64,000 nt of DNA from Platanthera guangdongensis (lineage: Eukaryota; Streptophyta; Magnoliopsida; Asparagales; Orchidaceae): NCBI GenBank assembly GCA_039583875.1, contig CM077167.1, positions 155,631,545 to 155,695,544 of the forward strand, in the 5' to 3' direction. Positions 54,780 to 64,000 of the stretch are shown in pieces (positions within the stretch are counted from its first letter, which is position 1; each line of letters starts with the position of its first letter). The translations under genes were made by a program, and so were the position numbers. The notes under the pieces are model-generated. The model ran no database searches and was not told the DNA's origin. It saw nothing but the letters and a program-made list of their open reading frames with translations.

Positions 54780-56364
54780 CTTCACTAGACCGACTCATGA
54801 CACACACGCAAACGATGACCAAACTACTCAACAGACACATTCAAATGATGAACTAACGACTCAACATACACATGCAAATAATGAACAAGTGATTCAAGAG
54901 ACTCATGCATGTGATATAAATGAAACACGACTGACACGACACACATGCTAGGAGAAAATATAATAACGACTGGGATGTCTCTAAACTGTAGTGACTTATC
55001 AACAGGTTCTTTCAGGGCAATATAGAAATATTCTTCTAGTAGGTGACAAATACCTGAATGATTTCTTGAAACATCAATACTGAGTTGCAGAACTATGAGA
55101 TGCCAAATACATTTCAAGGGTTGTGAGCCGTCTGGAGGCTCACCTGGTGGTAGATAGAAAAATTCACCATGAATTATGCCATCACTGAAAGTACGAACAC
55201 AGATGGTGACAAAAGAATGTAATGTAGGGGTGTGTTGAGTACTACTCAAATGATAAGACACGTCAAGTGGCTCTCCTGGTGGTATATAAGAAAAGTCTTC
55301 TCCAATGTTCAGCTCATTAATGGGAAGGCGCAAGCCAAGCATACGAAGTTGTGTGCTCTCTGGGAAGGGAGGCTCGTCAAATGGGTCTATCAGGGACTCA
55401 ACAAAGGTTTTCCACAGGGGGTCAATAATGACAAATTTACATCTAAAAGGGAACCGCTAGTAACAAAATCAATGGTAGACCCATAACCCTCCCAAGAGAG
55501 TAGTGGATCATCAGGAGGCTCATCGGGGGGGGGGGGGGGGGTCAACGATGAAGTTAATAATAGTGGGATGATTCTCCAGATGAGTATCACCGATAGTGGT
55601 CATGTCCTCATATGTAGGGGGGGCAGTCACTATGAGATTAACACTACGCTCTCGGCTCTTGGTTGCAATGTGGCTTGGGACAACGGTAAGGGAGAAGTGA
55701 TAAAAGTCCACATTCAATAGTGGGCAGTTAGGTATAATGTCGAGTCCTTGATTTCTAGCCGAAGGGGAAACTAAGTCTAAGTGAGGTGTAGTGGGTGAAT
55801 ATACCACTACAATGTCACTGGGTCGCTCTTCCCCACTCTCGTGACCACGCTCACTGGTCATACTAGTATCACTCCCCATCTGTATGAAACGGTCATGATC
55901 AAACTTGACTTCATGGTCAAGTGGGAATTAAGTCTCCTCCAGACGAGATGAATCAAAATCAGGTGTTAGGTCTCCCATGTCTGGGAGAGCACTACTAGAC
56001 GCATTAGTGACATGACCTAAATCCCTAGGCTTCCTCCTATTGATTCTTCTTAAAGCAGATCTCATGTGGTCAAAATGAGCATCCAAGCGATCATGTTGAT
56101 CAAAAATTAATTGTTGAAATTCTGCCTCAAGTATCTCTGATTGTCGAACTCTATTAGGGTCTTGACATGTGATGTGATCTTGGCGATGATGATCTCTATA
56201 GGGCTCCTGATGGTCATCTAGACGATCGTTCCTAACATAATCAGATCGTGCTCATGGGTGAACGCGATCCCTATGAATGAGCGACGACGGGCGAGGATGA
56301 TCAACATGATAGTATGAGGACCTCTCTGGAGTAACTATATGGTGTCGAGCATATACAAACTCTG
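54780..56364 (-). pseudogene. Unrecognised repeat-containing polyprotein, second part
   Basis: Nearly continuous minus-strand coding-like sequence broken by stops. The N-terminal part is Arg/Asp/His-rich (DDHQEPYRDHHRQDHITCQD), followed by a helical part (ILEAEFQQLIFDQHDRLDAH) and an acidic Ser/Glu-rich part (TSMTSERGHESGEERPSD). Three diverged repeats are spaced about 55 residues: GEDFSYIPPGEPLD, GEFFYLPPGEPPDG and EEYFYIALKEPVDK (55290-54990). A 17-base poly-G run (55525-55541) gives a Pro run. I recognise no known gag, though its position after the 5' LTR suggests a gag equivalent. Confidence 0.5.
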
Positions 56365-58481
56365 TGTAACGGCCCAAAATCCGCCACAATTGAAAATCAT
56401 TCTTTCTGAGTGGGTTTTTCACATACGCATTAGAATAATAAAAGAAGTGTACCAGTGAAAAAACATAACATCACATTTCATTAATATACAGGTTATATAC
56501 ACTGTCTAAATGTTAGGTACAAAAGTGTCTACATTTATTTCATTACAAATATCTAACAAAAGTACAAGGAATAAACTCATGCTAACCCGTGGACGAGCCA
56601 CGTCTTCAACTGATTTTCGATCTGCTTCTGCCTGAGCCCGCCTAGCGGGGTCTGGTACGCTGGAGCTCGTTTCCTAAAAAAATGAGGAACCAATTAGTTT
56701 TGAAAACTAAGTGAATTCCTTACCCTTACCAGTAGCTTCGCACTGCAAGCAAACAAGAGAGTCAGCAACAATGAAATCTATATGAATATGTTTTTAAGCT
56801 AGGAACAAGTAAAATCAACAATTCTATATCTGATGTCGATTCATATTTCATTTGTATTGTTTTTATCAATTTTCTTTTTATTCATAATTCATTTCTCGAA
56901 ATACTTAGGGTCATTCGAATATCTCAATTGTCCGGGTTCGTCAACCCTTCATATCATTATCCACTTTACGGCGCTTCTACGCGCTACAGACTTCAACGCC
57001 TCCTATTGGATTCATATCATAATCTGTAGGAGTTCGACCCCTCCTACGAGGTTTGAGAGTTATACCCCCCTCACGAGGTGTAGGAGTCTGACACATTCCC
57101 CCCTACTAGGTTGACCCTTAGCATTTCGATGCGTCGACGCGTTCTCAATTTCAATTCATTTTCAATCATTTCAATTCGTTCAGTCTATTTCACAAATATG
57201 ATTTATTTGTATTTGTTTCACCTCAGAATTCTATCGCTTGCTAAGCCACGTTAGTGTTTTTGGCGATTCATATATTCAGTGATATCAAACAACTGAAAGA
57301 AAGGTAACTAGCTTAACAGGTTCACAAAAGGGGAAACAAAAACAGTAAGTACTCACCCCAACTTTTCTTTTGCCCTTGTCCTTCAAAGGGTTCACGTCAC
57401 GTCTATCGCCGGACGCCATCCTCTGCAGTATCAAAATATCATTTACTTTATGGTTGCGCCATAAATAGTTATGAGCGGACTCCTACGACGGTCACAACTA
57501 CGACCTCTAGGAGTTTAGGGAAGGACTAGCATGGATGATCAAAAAGAAGGCGCACCATTCAGCCACTAAAAAAATTCAAATACCCACGATGTCTATCCAA
57601 ATTGCTCCAATGCACAGCCTCAAGGGTTCTCACGATGACAACACCATGGGCTGCAAATAGCAGCTCAAAGCAAGGTGTAAATCCCTTCTAAAACAGCCGG
57701 ACAACTAACACAAAGCAGCCCAAAAGCACAACCGACAGCACCCAGGCAGCCCTCAACAACACAACCGGCAAACAAAGTTTGCAAGGGGGTCAAGACAAAA
57801 CCCCTAATAAAACCCTAACCTCATCTCTCCCAAAATTAGCTCAAATTCAAGGTTTAGGGTTTGGAAAGTTATAAAGAAACTTTTGATTTAAAAAGGAGTG
57901 AATCAAAACCAAAATCCCAAACCCTAGAGTTTTCATCCATCATCAACCCGTACAAAATCTTCATGATCAACATAAGAGGAGTGGAGAGAAGGAGATTACC
58001 TCTCAATCGCAAGAATATTCACATCAATCGGAGAAGAATCGAGCCATAGAAAGCAATCCGTGGTAGCGGCTTCCGCAGTGTTCGTCGCCCGGTTCGCTCC
58101 GTCAAAATGTAGGGGAACGAAATAATGTAGAGGATATATCATGGAAACCCACAGCTTAAACCCAGTCATCCGGTTTAATCCAGGCAACAGCCGGTTTAAT
58201 CCAGGCAACAACCGGTTTAATCCAGGAGGAAACACAACAACACAACCTTATTAAAAACAGCCCAATACCAAGGCCAAACAACCAAACCCAATTTCATTCC
58301 AAGCCAAAGATTCATTTTCCAACCACGCAAGCCATTTAAAATTAAACGAAAGTGAAACAACTGTCGCAAAATCGATCACAAGAAAAACGAACATAAATTG
58401 TTCTTTCATCATCGGAGATTATTTTTCATAGTTTTTTTTATATTACCAAATATATGCATTTATATTCGTTCGGGTCTTACA
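56365..58481. mobile_element. Solo LTR inside the gypsy-like element
   Basis: 2117 bp, TGTAACGGCCC...GGTCTTACA, with flanks CTCTG (56360-56364) and CTATG (58482-58486), one mismatch. No coding domain. It contains repeated GTAGGAGT/CTCCTACGA motifs (57025-57110) and a triple direct repeat near 58172. ORFs inside are short and not credible. Confidence 0.78.
58172..58230. repeat. Triple direct repeat GGTTTAATCCAGG
   Basis: Three copies of GGTTTAATCCAGGCAACAACC-like 21-bp units lie in tandem inside the solo LTR. Confidence 0.85.
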
Positions 58482-58777
58482 CTATGATTCCTCTAATAAT
58501 GAACTTTAATGATGATGATCTGAACGGTATTCAGTCCTGCCATCATAAGATTTTGGAGAGGTGTAATGATGATAACATGATGATCTTTCACCATGATGTT
58601 TGTCTTTAGCATAATGGTATCGTCTCGAACGATCGACATGATCTCTGAAAGTGGTGTGCTGCGATCGAGAATAATCACCGTATTAACGTGAGGATCTCCC
58701 CGAAGGGGCTCTATGCGAGTGTAAGTCGACTCGGGATTCCCAAATAGAGGAGAGGAATATTGTTGATACCTAGCCAT
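58482..58777 (-). pseudogene. Unrecognised polyprotein, first part
   Basis: It starts at ATG 58777, 68 bases after the 5' LTR (MARYQQYSSPLFGNPESTYT). After a frameshift it becomes His/Arg/Ser/Tyr-rich (RDHVDRSRRYHYAKDKHHGE). It is cut by the solo LTR and continues at 56364. Confidence 0.5.
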
Positions 58778-58844
58778 GAAGAAACCTATTGACTCTACAA
58801 CTGCGTATCAAAAGAGTGCTCACAACCTACATTTGATATTAATT

Positions 58845-59453
58845 TGATGCAGGACGAATATATAGGCGGCTGATGAACGATGCCCTAACCCTAATGCAAT
58901 GGAAAGCCCAACTGAGAAATCACTATCAGAATAAATAATTAAATCACAAGCATATGATTCTAACAATAGTCAAATAATTTTTTAGTGCAAAGCAGAGACT
59001 TCGGCTTTCCTCCGCGTGGAGGGCCAAAGCAAGAGTGCGCGGCGAATGGTTCCTGCAAATCACAAAATAATCTAAAACAAACAACTACTATTCCAGAGAT
59101 TCAAACGAACATGAAATCATAACAGTATATATTAATATTGAGAATGAAAATTTCATACAACAAATAAATACTCACAAAATATGGGGGCTACCTTGGAGGA
59201 GTAGTTATGGCTAGGACGACGATGCGGTGGCGAGATGTGAGGTTACGGGGCTAGATCTGAGTGGAGGTGGCTATTTTTGATGGTGGTGTCTGGTTTTGGA
59301 TAAATCTGTGCGGAGGGATGTGGAGGGATAGATTTTGGATGAGGAGAGAGAATAGATCTGGAAGGGAGGTTGTTGGAGGCTTGAAGGAGGGCCGGTGGAT
59401 GGTTGGAGTGGCTGAAAAGGGGGGTGGAGGCAGGCTGTGAGGGGCGGCGGCCA
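58845..59453 (-). repeat. 5' LTR (truncated) of the gypsy-like element
   Basis: TGATGCAGGACGAATATATAGGCGG aligns base for base with the LTR start at 52944; homology ends at 59453, about 400 bp short of the partner. Confidence 0.8.
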
Positions 59454-59953
59454 GCTAATCAAGCCTTATATCTCTCCACAGCCTTTTATTGATTCTGCTT
59501 AACAGAAGGTTCATCTAGACCCAACATCCTTTTTACCACGACGGGGGTAAGCATGCTTCCATGTTGGATTTTCTTCTAAGACACATTTCCTCTTCTGCTG
59601 CCTTTCTTCATTTAGGTATCTCATCTGCATCCATCCAGTCATTCGGAATCACAAGGAAAAGTGACAAAATAAATGGTTTATAAGCATGGGTGAGAGATGC
59701 TGGCATGTCATATAATTGTCTATTTGGTGCTTGACTGCTTGGTGTAACCTGTTTTACCTATGAGCTAGACAATGGAAATGCAGAGATCATCGTCAGAATC
59801 TGGATATGAAACTTGAAGCTGCAGAGTATGAACATACTTTCTCGATAACCGGAGGCTTTTGATGTTAGGTTTTTGGAAGAGGATGTATGGGATGCCACAT
59901 AGGAACAACAAAAGGTGTATTAGGTGTTGAAGTGGTAGAAAGATGACTGGGAA

Positions 59954-60575
59954 ATGAGTCAGGTGCCTTGGATATGGAAGTAGACAGAGGAATGAGAGAA
60001 ATAGCAAAAATAGGTAGGGGAATATGGTGAGTCCCGTCATCATCACTTCGCTTCTCCTCACAACGACATTCAAATGGAATGTAACAACTAATGTACAGAA
60101 AATGTAATTAGAAAGAGGGTGAACAACGATTAACTCTTGATTGTAAAAGAGTATCCAACAAAATCACATTTTATGAGAGGGAATTCAATTTGTCACGATT
60201 TGATTGATGAACTTGAACAAAAGCAAACACGTTCAATATACGAGGGGGAAGTGAGTATGCATTCTCATGAGTCAGGTGCCTTGGATATGGAAGTAGACAG
60301 AGCAATGAGAGAAATGGCGAAAATATGTAGAGGAATATCGCAAGTCCCGTCATCATCACTTCACTTCTCCTCACAATGACGTTCAAATGGAATGTAACAA
60401 CCAATGTACAGAAAATGTAATTAGAAAGAGGGTGAACAACGATAACTCTTGATTGTAAAAGAGTATCCAACAAAATCACATTTTATGAGAGGGAATTCAA
60501 TTTGTCACGATTTGATTGATGAACTTGAACAAAACAAACACGTTCAATATACGAGGGGGAAGTGAGAATGCATAC
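59954..60575. repeat. 313-bp tandem duplication
   Basis: 59954-60266 and 60267-60575 are nearly identical, from ATGAGTCAGGTGCC to the GGGGGAAGTGAG segment, differing by a few substitutions and two one-base deletions. It is a recent duplication of non-repetitive-looking DNA. Confidence 0.9.
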
Positions 60576-60686
60576 CTGAGCTTTACTGTGAACCATAAAG
60601 TTTATAAATTTATGCAAATATAACTTTATGATTAAAAGCTTCATTTTCCAGAATTTAGAAGGAAAAATTAAGTGAGATGAAGATAC

Positions 60687-60777
60687 CTGCACATAAGATG
60701 GCTATGGAGATACTGAACTCCAAAAAGTTCTCTAGCTTGAAGAGATTCTTCTGAAATAGGCTTGTGTGCACAGGGGA
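60687..60777 (-). other. Candidate host exon
   Basis: On the minus strand a pyrimidine-rich acceptor (CCTGTACCTATTCAG) and a donor (GTGCAG-GTATCTTC) bound 91 bp that is open in two frames. One reads HKPISEESLQARELFGVQYL. No family recognised, and neighbouring exons are not established. Confidence 0.3.
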
Positions 60778-61164
60778 CTGAATAGGTACAGGAAAAATGC
60801 TATCTTCCCCCTCTTTTTTTTGTGGAGTTTTATGAAAAAGTGTGTTAGTTACAGATGGAGAAAGGGGTTAGGCTGGAGATTCCGAAGAAGGGGGGTATAT
60901 TTATACTCATCGAAGAAATGGCGAGCCTGCAGTCTAAGAATCATCGTTGGAGACCAAATGCAAAGGACATGGAAAATGATGCCATAGATCGTTGCCTTGC
61001 TTGCTGCGAGATCAGAGAGTCATTGCTTGAGAAAGTGGGAATGAGAAAATACCTAAAATGTGTTATGTTTTCAAATTTTGAATCTAATCGTTGTCATGAA
61101 GGGTGAAATTTTGATGGGTAAGTCGGGGAGTGAAAATCTTACACCAAAGGGTTGGGTTTGTTTA

Positions 61165-61208
61165 TTGGTTGTATATACGTATGTATGTGTGTGTGTGTGT
61201 ATATATAT
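61165..61208. repeat. TG/TA microsatellite
   Basis: GTATATACGTATGTATG, (TG)n and (TA)n in sequence, abutting the copia LTR at 61209. Confidence 0.85.
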
Positions 61209-61336
61209 TGTTTAAAGGAAAAGTTGTATATTATTATTCATCCACATAGGTCTTTTTAAAGTATTACAACAGGACACAGAGGCGGATAGACAATGTGAGA
61301 CTAAAACATGAATATGAAATTACAGATAACTCAACA
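61209..61336 (-). repeat. 3' LTR of a minus-strand copia
   Basis: 128 bp, TGTTTAAAGG...CTCAACA on the plus strand. On the minus strand it follows the purine tract TTGAGAGGGGG (61337-61347). Its partner LTR is not in the window. Confidence 0.75.
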
Positions 61337-61554
61337 CCCCCTCTCAAGTTGGGCGTGTGATGTCAGCCATGTCCAACTTGCCAACAAGCTCTTTAGAGAC
61401 ACTCATACACAATCCCTTTGTGAGAATGTGTGCCAATTGTTGTTTAGATGAAACAAATGGAGTAACCACAATGCCTCTGTCCCTATTCTCTTTGATGAGT
61501 GTTTGTCGATCTCGAATTGTTTTGTACGGTCGTGTAGTTGTAATCAATATTCTA
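61337..61554 (-). pseudogene. Copia RNase H C-terminus
   Basis: The minus strand from 61554 reads KTIRDRQTLIKENRDRGIVV, then TPFVSSKQQLAHILTKGL and SKELVGKLDMADITRPT with a stop just before the purine tract. This is the last 65 codons of copia pol. The rest is displaced by the plus-strand copia starting at 61555 and must lie beyond the window if it exists. Confidence 0.88.
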
Positions 61555-61679
61555 TGTCAACTCCGCATTTTTTGTATTTTACCCTCACAGGCGCATTTCA
61601 GTGTTTTGTTGTTCCCCTTACTCAATATATATGAGTAAAGGGCTCTTAATGATATTATTATTTTGTTTTCCTCTCAACA

Positions 61680-61691
61680 TGGTATCAGAGG
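61680..61691 (+). other. Primer binding site of the plus-strand copia
   Basis: TGGTATCAGAGG directly follows the LTR end CAACA. Confidence 0.9.
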
Positions 61692-62338
61692 AAGAACGTC
61701 CCTAATCCGCAACTCTCGTTTCCACTCCCCGCGCGCACTTTCGCCGCCCGCGCTTCCGCCTTCCACGCTTGCTTCCGCAGTCCGCGTCTCTCTCTCGCCG
61801 GCCTCATCACTCAACCCGCAACTCTCTGCTGTTTTACGGTCCCTTTGATGCTGAACTGCGGCCCTCTCGCCGGCGGTTGCGCACGCTGAAGGAGACTGCC
61901 ACCTCTCCTTATGATGCGTGCCGACTTGCTGTCGTCGATCTTTATTGCTGTTGTTCTCGTCATGTGTTCCTCATCCTGATCCGAGCTCAATCGCCGCCTG
62001 CTTCTTCGTCCTCATCTCCGGACGACGATGCCTCCAAATCTAGCGGCGTCTGCGTCTTCGCCAACATCTGGCTCCTGATCTTTGCCTCAGATCCAGCGAC
62101 ACCGGTCTTCCAGTGTCTTCTAACATCAACCTTCGCGATGTCAGTGTCTCTGATTCAGCGACTGTATCAGCTTTTCCAGGATCTCCATCTTCTTCTCCGT
62201 GCTCCGACGATGTCCGTTGTCCTCGTTTCCTTCCCTTTCGAGGCCATCTGTTTCCTTCTAGGCATGGCTATTGCCACTCTTTCATGCTGATTCCCCGCAG
62301 GTTTCTGCTGATTGTTCTTCAAGGGTGATTCTCCAGCT

Positions 62339-63200
62339 ATGGTTGATTCTTCCACCTCACCGAGTGCTGGAACGCCCTAGATGGGTGACCCTCTGCGACC
62401 CCATGTCCACGCTGGCTCTTTGAAGATCATCATTATGCCTCAAGATGAGACGAATTACCTTGAATGGTCTTGTGCGATTCAACATTTCATTCGCATGCAT
62501 CAAATGTTCGGATATATAGATGGGACAATCGTGGCACGTCCTCAGGGTGATCCTACTTGGCGGTGTTGGGATTTTGAAAATTTCCTTGTTGTCTCGTGGC
62601 TCTTTCATTCCATGTCTCCTAAGGTATACCGTAGTTATATGCTGATGGACTCAGCCTATGAGATCTGAACTCGGGCACACAAAACTTACTCTCAGATTAG
62701 CAATTCGATTCAGATTTATGAGTTGATGCGTAGTATGTTGGAGTTACGTCAGGGATCCACGACGGTGTCTACTTTTCTGAGTTTGAGCATATCTCTCAAG
62801 AATTGGATTACTTTAAATAGTTTACTCCGGCCTGTACTGCCGATGCAGTCCTGTTGCAGAAAAGGGACGAACGATTTCGTATACATGTTTTTCTGATGGG
62901 TTTGAACATGGAAATGGATATGGTTCAGACTAATATTCTGCATCGATCCCTTCTTCCATGTCTTTGGGAGGCTTTTAGCATGGTTCTTGGCGAAGAAGAC
63001 CGTCGGAGGTCCCTCAACACGATTGCTCCTCCTGATCGCTCTGCCTTTACTAGTGTTGGTTGAGGTGGTTTCAACCATACCAACATTGTCCCTACTTGTG
63101 ATTATTGTGGCCGCAAGGGCCATACTCAGGATATGTGCTTCAAGCTCCATCCTCACCTTACTCCACTTGTACCCAGCGTGGTCGTGGACCAGGACGAGGG
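62339..63200 (+). pseudogene. Copia gag with zinc knuckle
   Basis: ATG at 62339 (MVDSSTSPSAGTP), TAG at 62378, then gag: DETNYLEWSCAIQHFIRMHQ, GYIDGTIVARPQGDPTW and LVVSWLFHSMSPKVYRSYML. A TGA lies at 62666 and a frameshift near 62775. Then VLLQKRDERFRIHVFLMGLN, a TGA at 63061 and the knuckle CDYCGRKGHTQDMC near 63100. The region 61692-62338 is a GC-rich leader without a credible gene. Confidence 0.85.
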
Positions 63201-64000
63201 GGGGGGGGGGCGACAGAGTGGTTCTCATCCTCATGATGGTGCATACTCCACAGCGGTCCATGAAGACCATCATGGTCTGTTCACAGGACATTTTACCGCA
63301 TATGAATTGGATGCTCTCCATCGTCTCTTACACTCCCAGTCAGACACTACCTCTGATACTTCTACTTCCTTTGCTACTGTTGCTATGCCCAGTGCTAATG
63401 CTGCCGCGACACCTCCGTCTGAGTTGATCATTGACTCGGGAGCCACCGATCACATGACCGACTCCTCAGGTTTTTCTTCCTACACTCCCTTATCTGGTAA
63501 GGACAAAGTTGTCTCTGCTAACGACACCTTGTCCCCTATTGCGGGTAAGAACAACATTTCATGTTCCTCCTCGATTTCCCTTTCTTCTGTCTTGCATGCT
63601 CCCTATTTTCCTCCCAGTCTACTTTCAATTAGCAATATCACTCAGTCTCTTAGCTGCCCTGTAACTTTCTTTCCTGATTCTTGTGTTTTTCAGAAATTGG
63701 GTACAAAGCGGATCATTGACAGTGGTAGGAGTTCCAGTGGCATGTACTATCTGGATTCTACTACATCACCCCTTGACTTTTCTTCTTCCGCTGTTACTGC
63801 TGCTGATGCTCGACGCTGGCATTTGCGTCTTGGACATCCTTCTATAGTCTACCTTCAAAAATTATTTCCTACTTTATTGCTGTTTATTAAAACTTTAGCT
63901 GTGATGTTTGTGAAATGTCTAAACATGTTAGACATTCATCGTCGCATTTATGTTCCCATAATACTACTCCTTTTGCTGTCATCATTCCGATGTTTGGGGG
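63201..64000 (+). pseudogene. Copia protease and start of integrase
   Basis: After a 13-base poly-G run (63198-63210) the frame at 63415 reads SELIIDSGATDHMTDSSGFS (protease), VSANDTLSPIAGKNNIS, LSSVLHAPYFPPSLLSISNI. It continues with the GAG-pre-integrase WHLRLGHPS near 63820 and zinc-binding CDVCEMSKH after a frameshift near 63880. It runs off the window end. Confidence 0.88.

Larger units (their letters stand above)
52944..59453 (-). mobile_element. Gypsy-like LTR element with truncated right LTR
   Basis: The left LTR starts at 52944 (TGACGTTGGAC) and runs to about 53966; the right LTR 58845-59453 is homologous to its first 600 bp and then stops abruptly at GCGGCCAG. The interior on the minus strand has an unfamiliar polyprotein and, next to the left LTR, the C-terminal end of a gypsy integrase. 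The degenerate primer site at about 58829-58842 reads TTAATATCAAATGT. Its left end interrupts the copia at 52943; no target duplication can be checked on the truncated side. Confidence 0.75.
59454..61208. other. Unassigned, possibly genic DNA
   Basis: This is the only long stretch on the right side without transposon homology that I recognise. It contains a 313-bp tandem duplication and, on the minus strand, a spliceable-looking 91-bp segment. A plus-strand frame at 60855-61106 (LEIPKKGGIFILIEEMASLQ) is open but unknown. The minus strand near 59880-59765 reads SDDDLCISIV before a stop. It could be remnant host-gene sequence; strand and structure are unresolved. Confidence 0.4.
61555..64000 (+). 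mobile_element. Plus-strand copia, 5' part, continuing past the window
   Basis: 5' LTR about 61555-61679 (TGTCAACTCC...CTCAACA), primer site at 61680, leader, gag, zinc knuckle, protease and the start of integrase. It is inserted head-to-head into the 3' end of another copia, cutting its RNase H frame. The target duplication would be TTCTA (61550-61554) if the far end were visible. Lesions in gag show it is not intact. Confidence 0.88.

Overview
The window is repeat-dense flowering-plant nuclear DNA. The evidence is Ty1/copia and Ty3/gypsy retrotransposons with initiator-Met-tRNA primer sites, a plant-type PIF/Harbinger element with a Myb/SANT ORF, a hAT-type MITE, solo LTRs, and one spliced host exon (eIF2B-epsilon). 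I see no intact host gene, RNA gene or CRISPR array. The species cannot be named from sequence alone. Almost all coding sequence is transposon-derived and broken; most CDS-like stretches are therefore given as pseudogenes.

Left block (1-30140). After a copia RT fragment (1-1146) and a tRNA-SINE-like inverted repeat cluster (1932-2634), one old minus-strand copia element is cut into pieces (2641-2857, 7290-7514, 17061-20084, 29186-30140). The intruders are: a gag-protease-only LTR element (2858-7289) carrying a hAT MITE (5776-6281); a 9.5-kb chromovirus of Tekay/Del type (7515-17060, TSD CACAA); and a PIF/Harbinger DNA transposon (20085-29185). The Harbinger element is itself entered by a short-LTR gypsy gag-protease element (20785-27649, TSD CCAAA), which is entered by a 4-kb TGATG/CATCA-LTR element carrying an unrecognised ORF (22364-26396, TSD TAGTT). 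Nesting is thus four deep.

Middle block (30141-43165). A single eIF2B-epsilon exon (30553-30815) is followed by a minus-strand gypsy-like element (31302-42701, TSD GAGTG). Its right LTR is split by a solo Tekay-like LTR (33337-40400, TSD TTTTA), which holds a complete copia with a deleted gag (34182-38664, TSD GTATC). The same LTR is split again by a GC-rich solo LTR (40719-42665, TSD CTCCT).

Right block (43165-64000). A gypsy gag-only derivative (43165-52072) contains a Harbinger MITE (45127-46011) and a complete minus-strand copia (46240-51825, TSD ATCAT). A copia RT/RNase H remnant (52073-52943) is interrupted by another gypsy-like element (52944-59453) carrying a repeat-rich unknown polyprotein and a solo LTR (56365-58481). 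Then come about 1.7 kb of unassigned, possibly genic DNA with a 313-bp tandem duplication, a copia 3' end on the minus strand, and a plus-strand copia that runs off the window.

The clearest unusual signal is in the 7515-17060 chromovirus. Four GT-AG candidate introns in gag-pro join five exons into one 1555-codon frame whose lesions are six in-frame stops and no frameshift.
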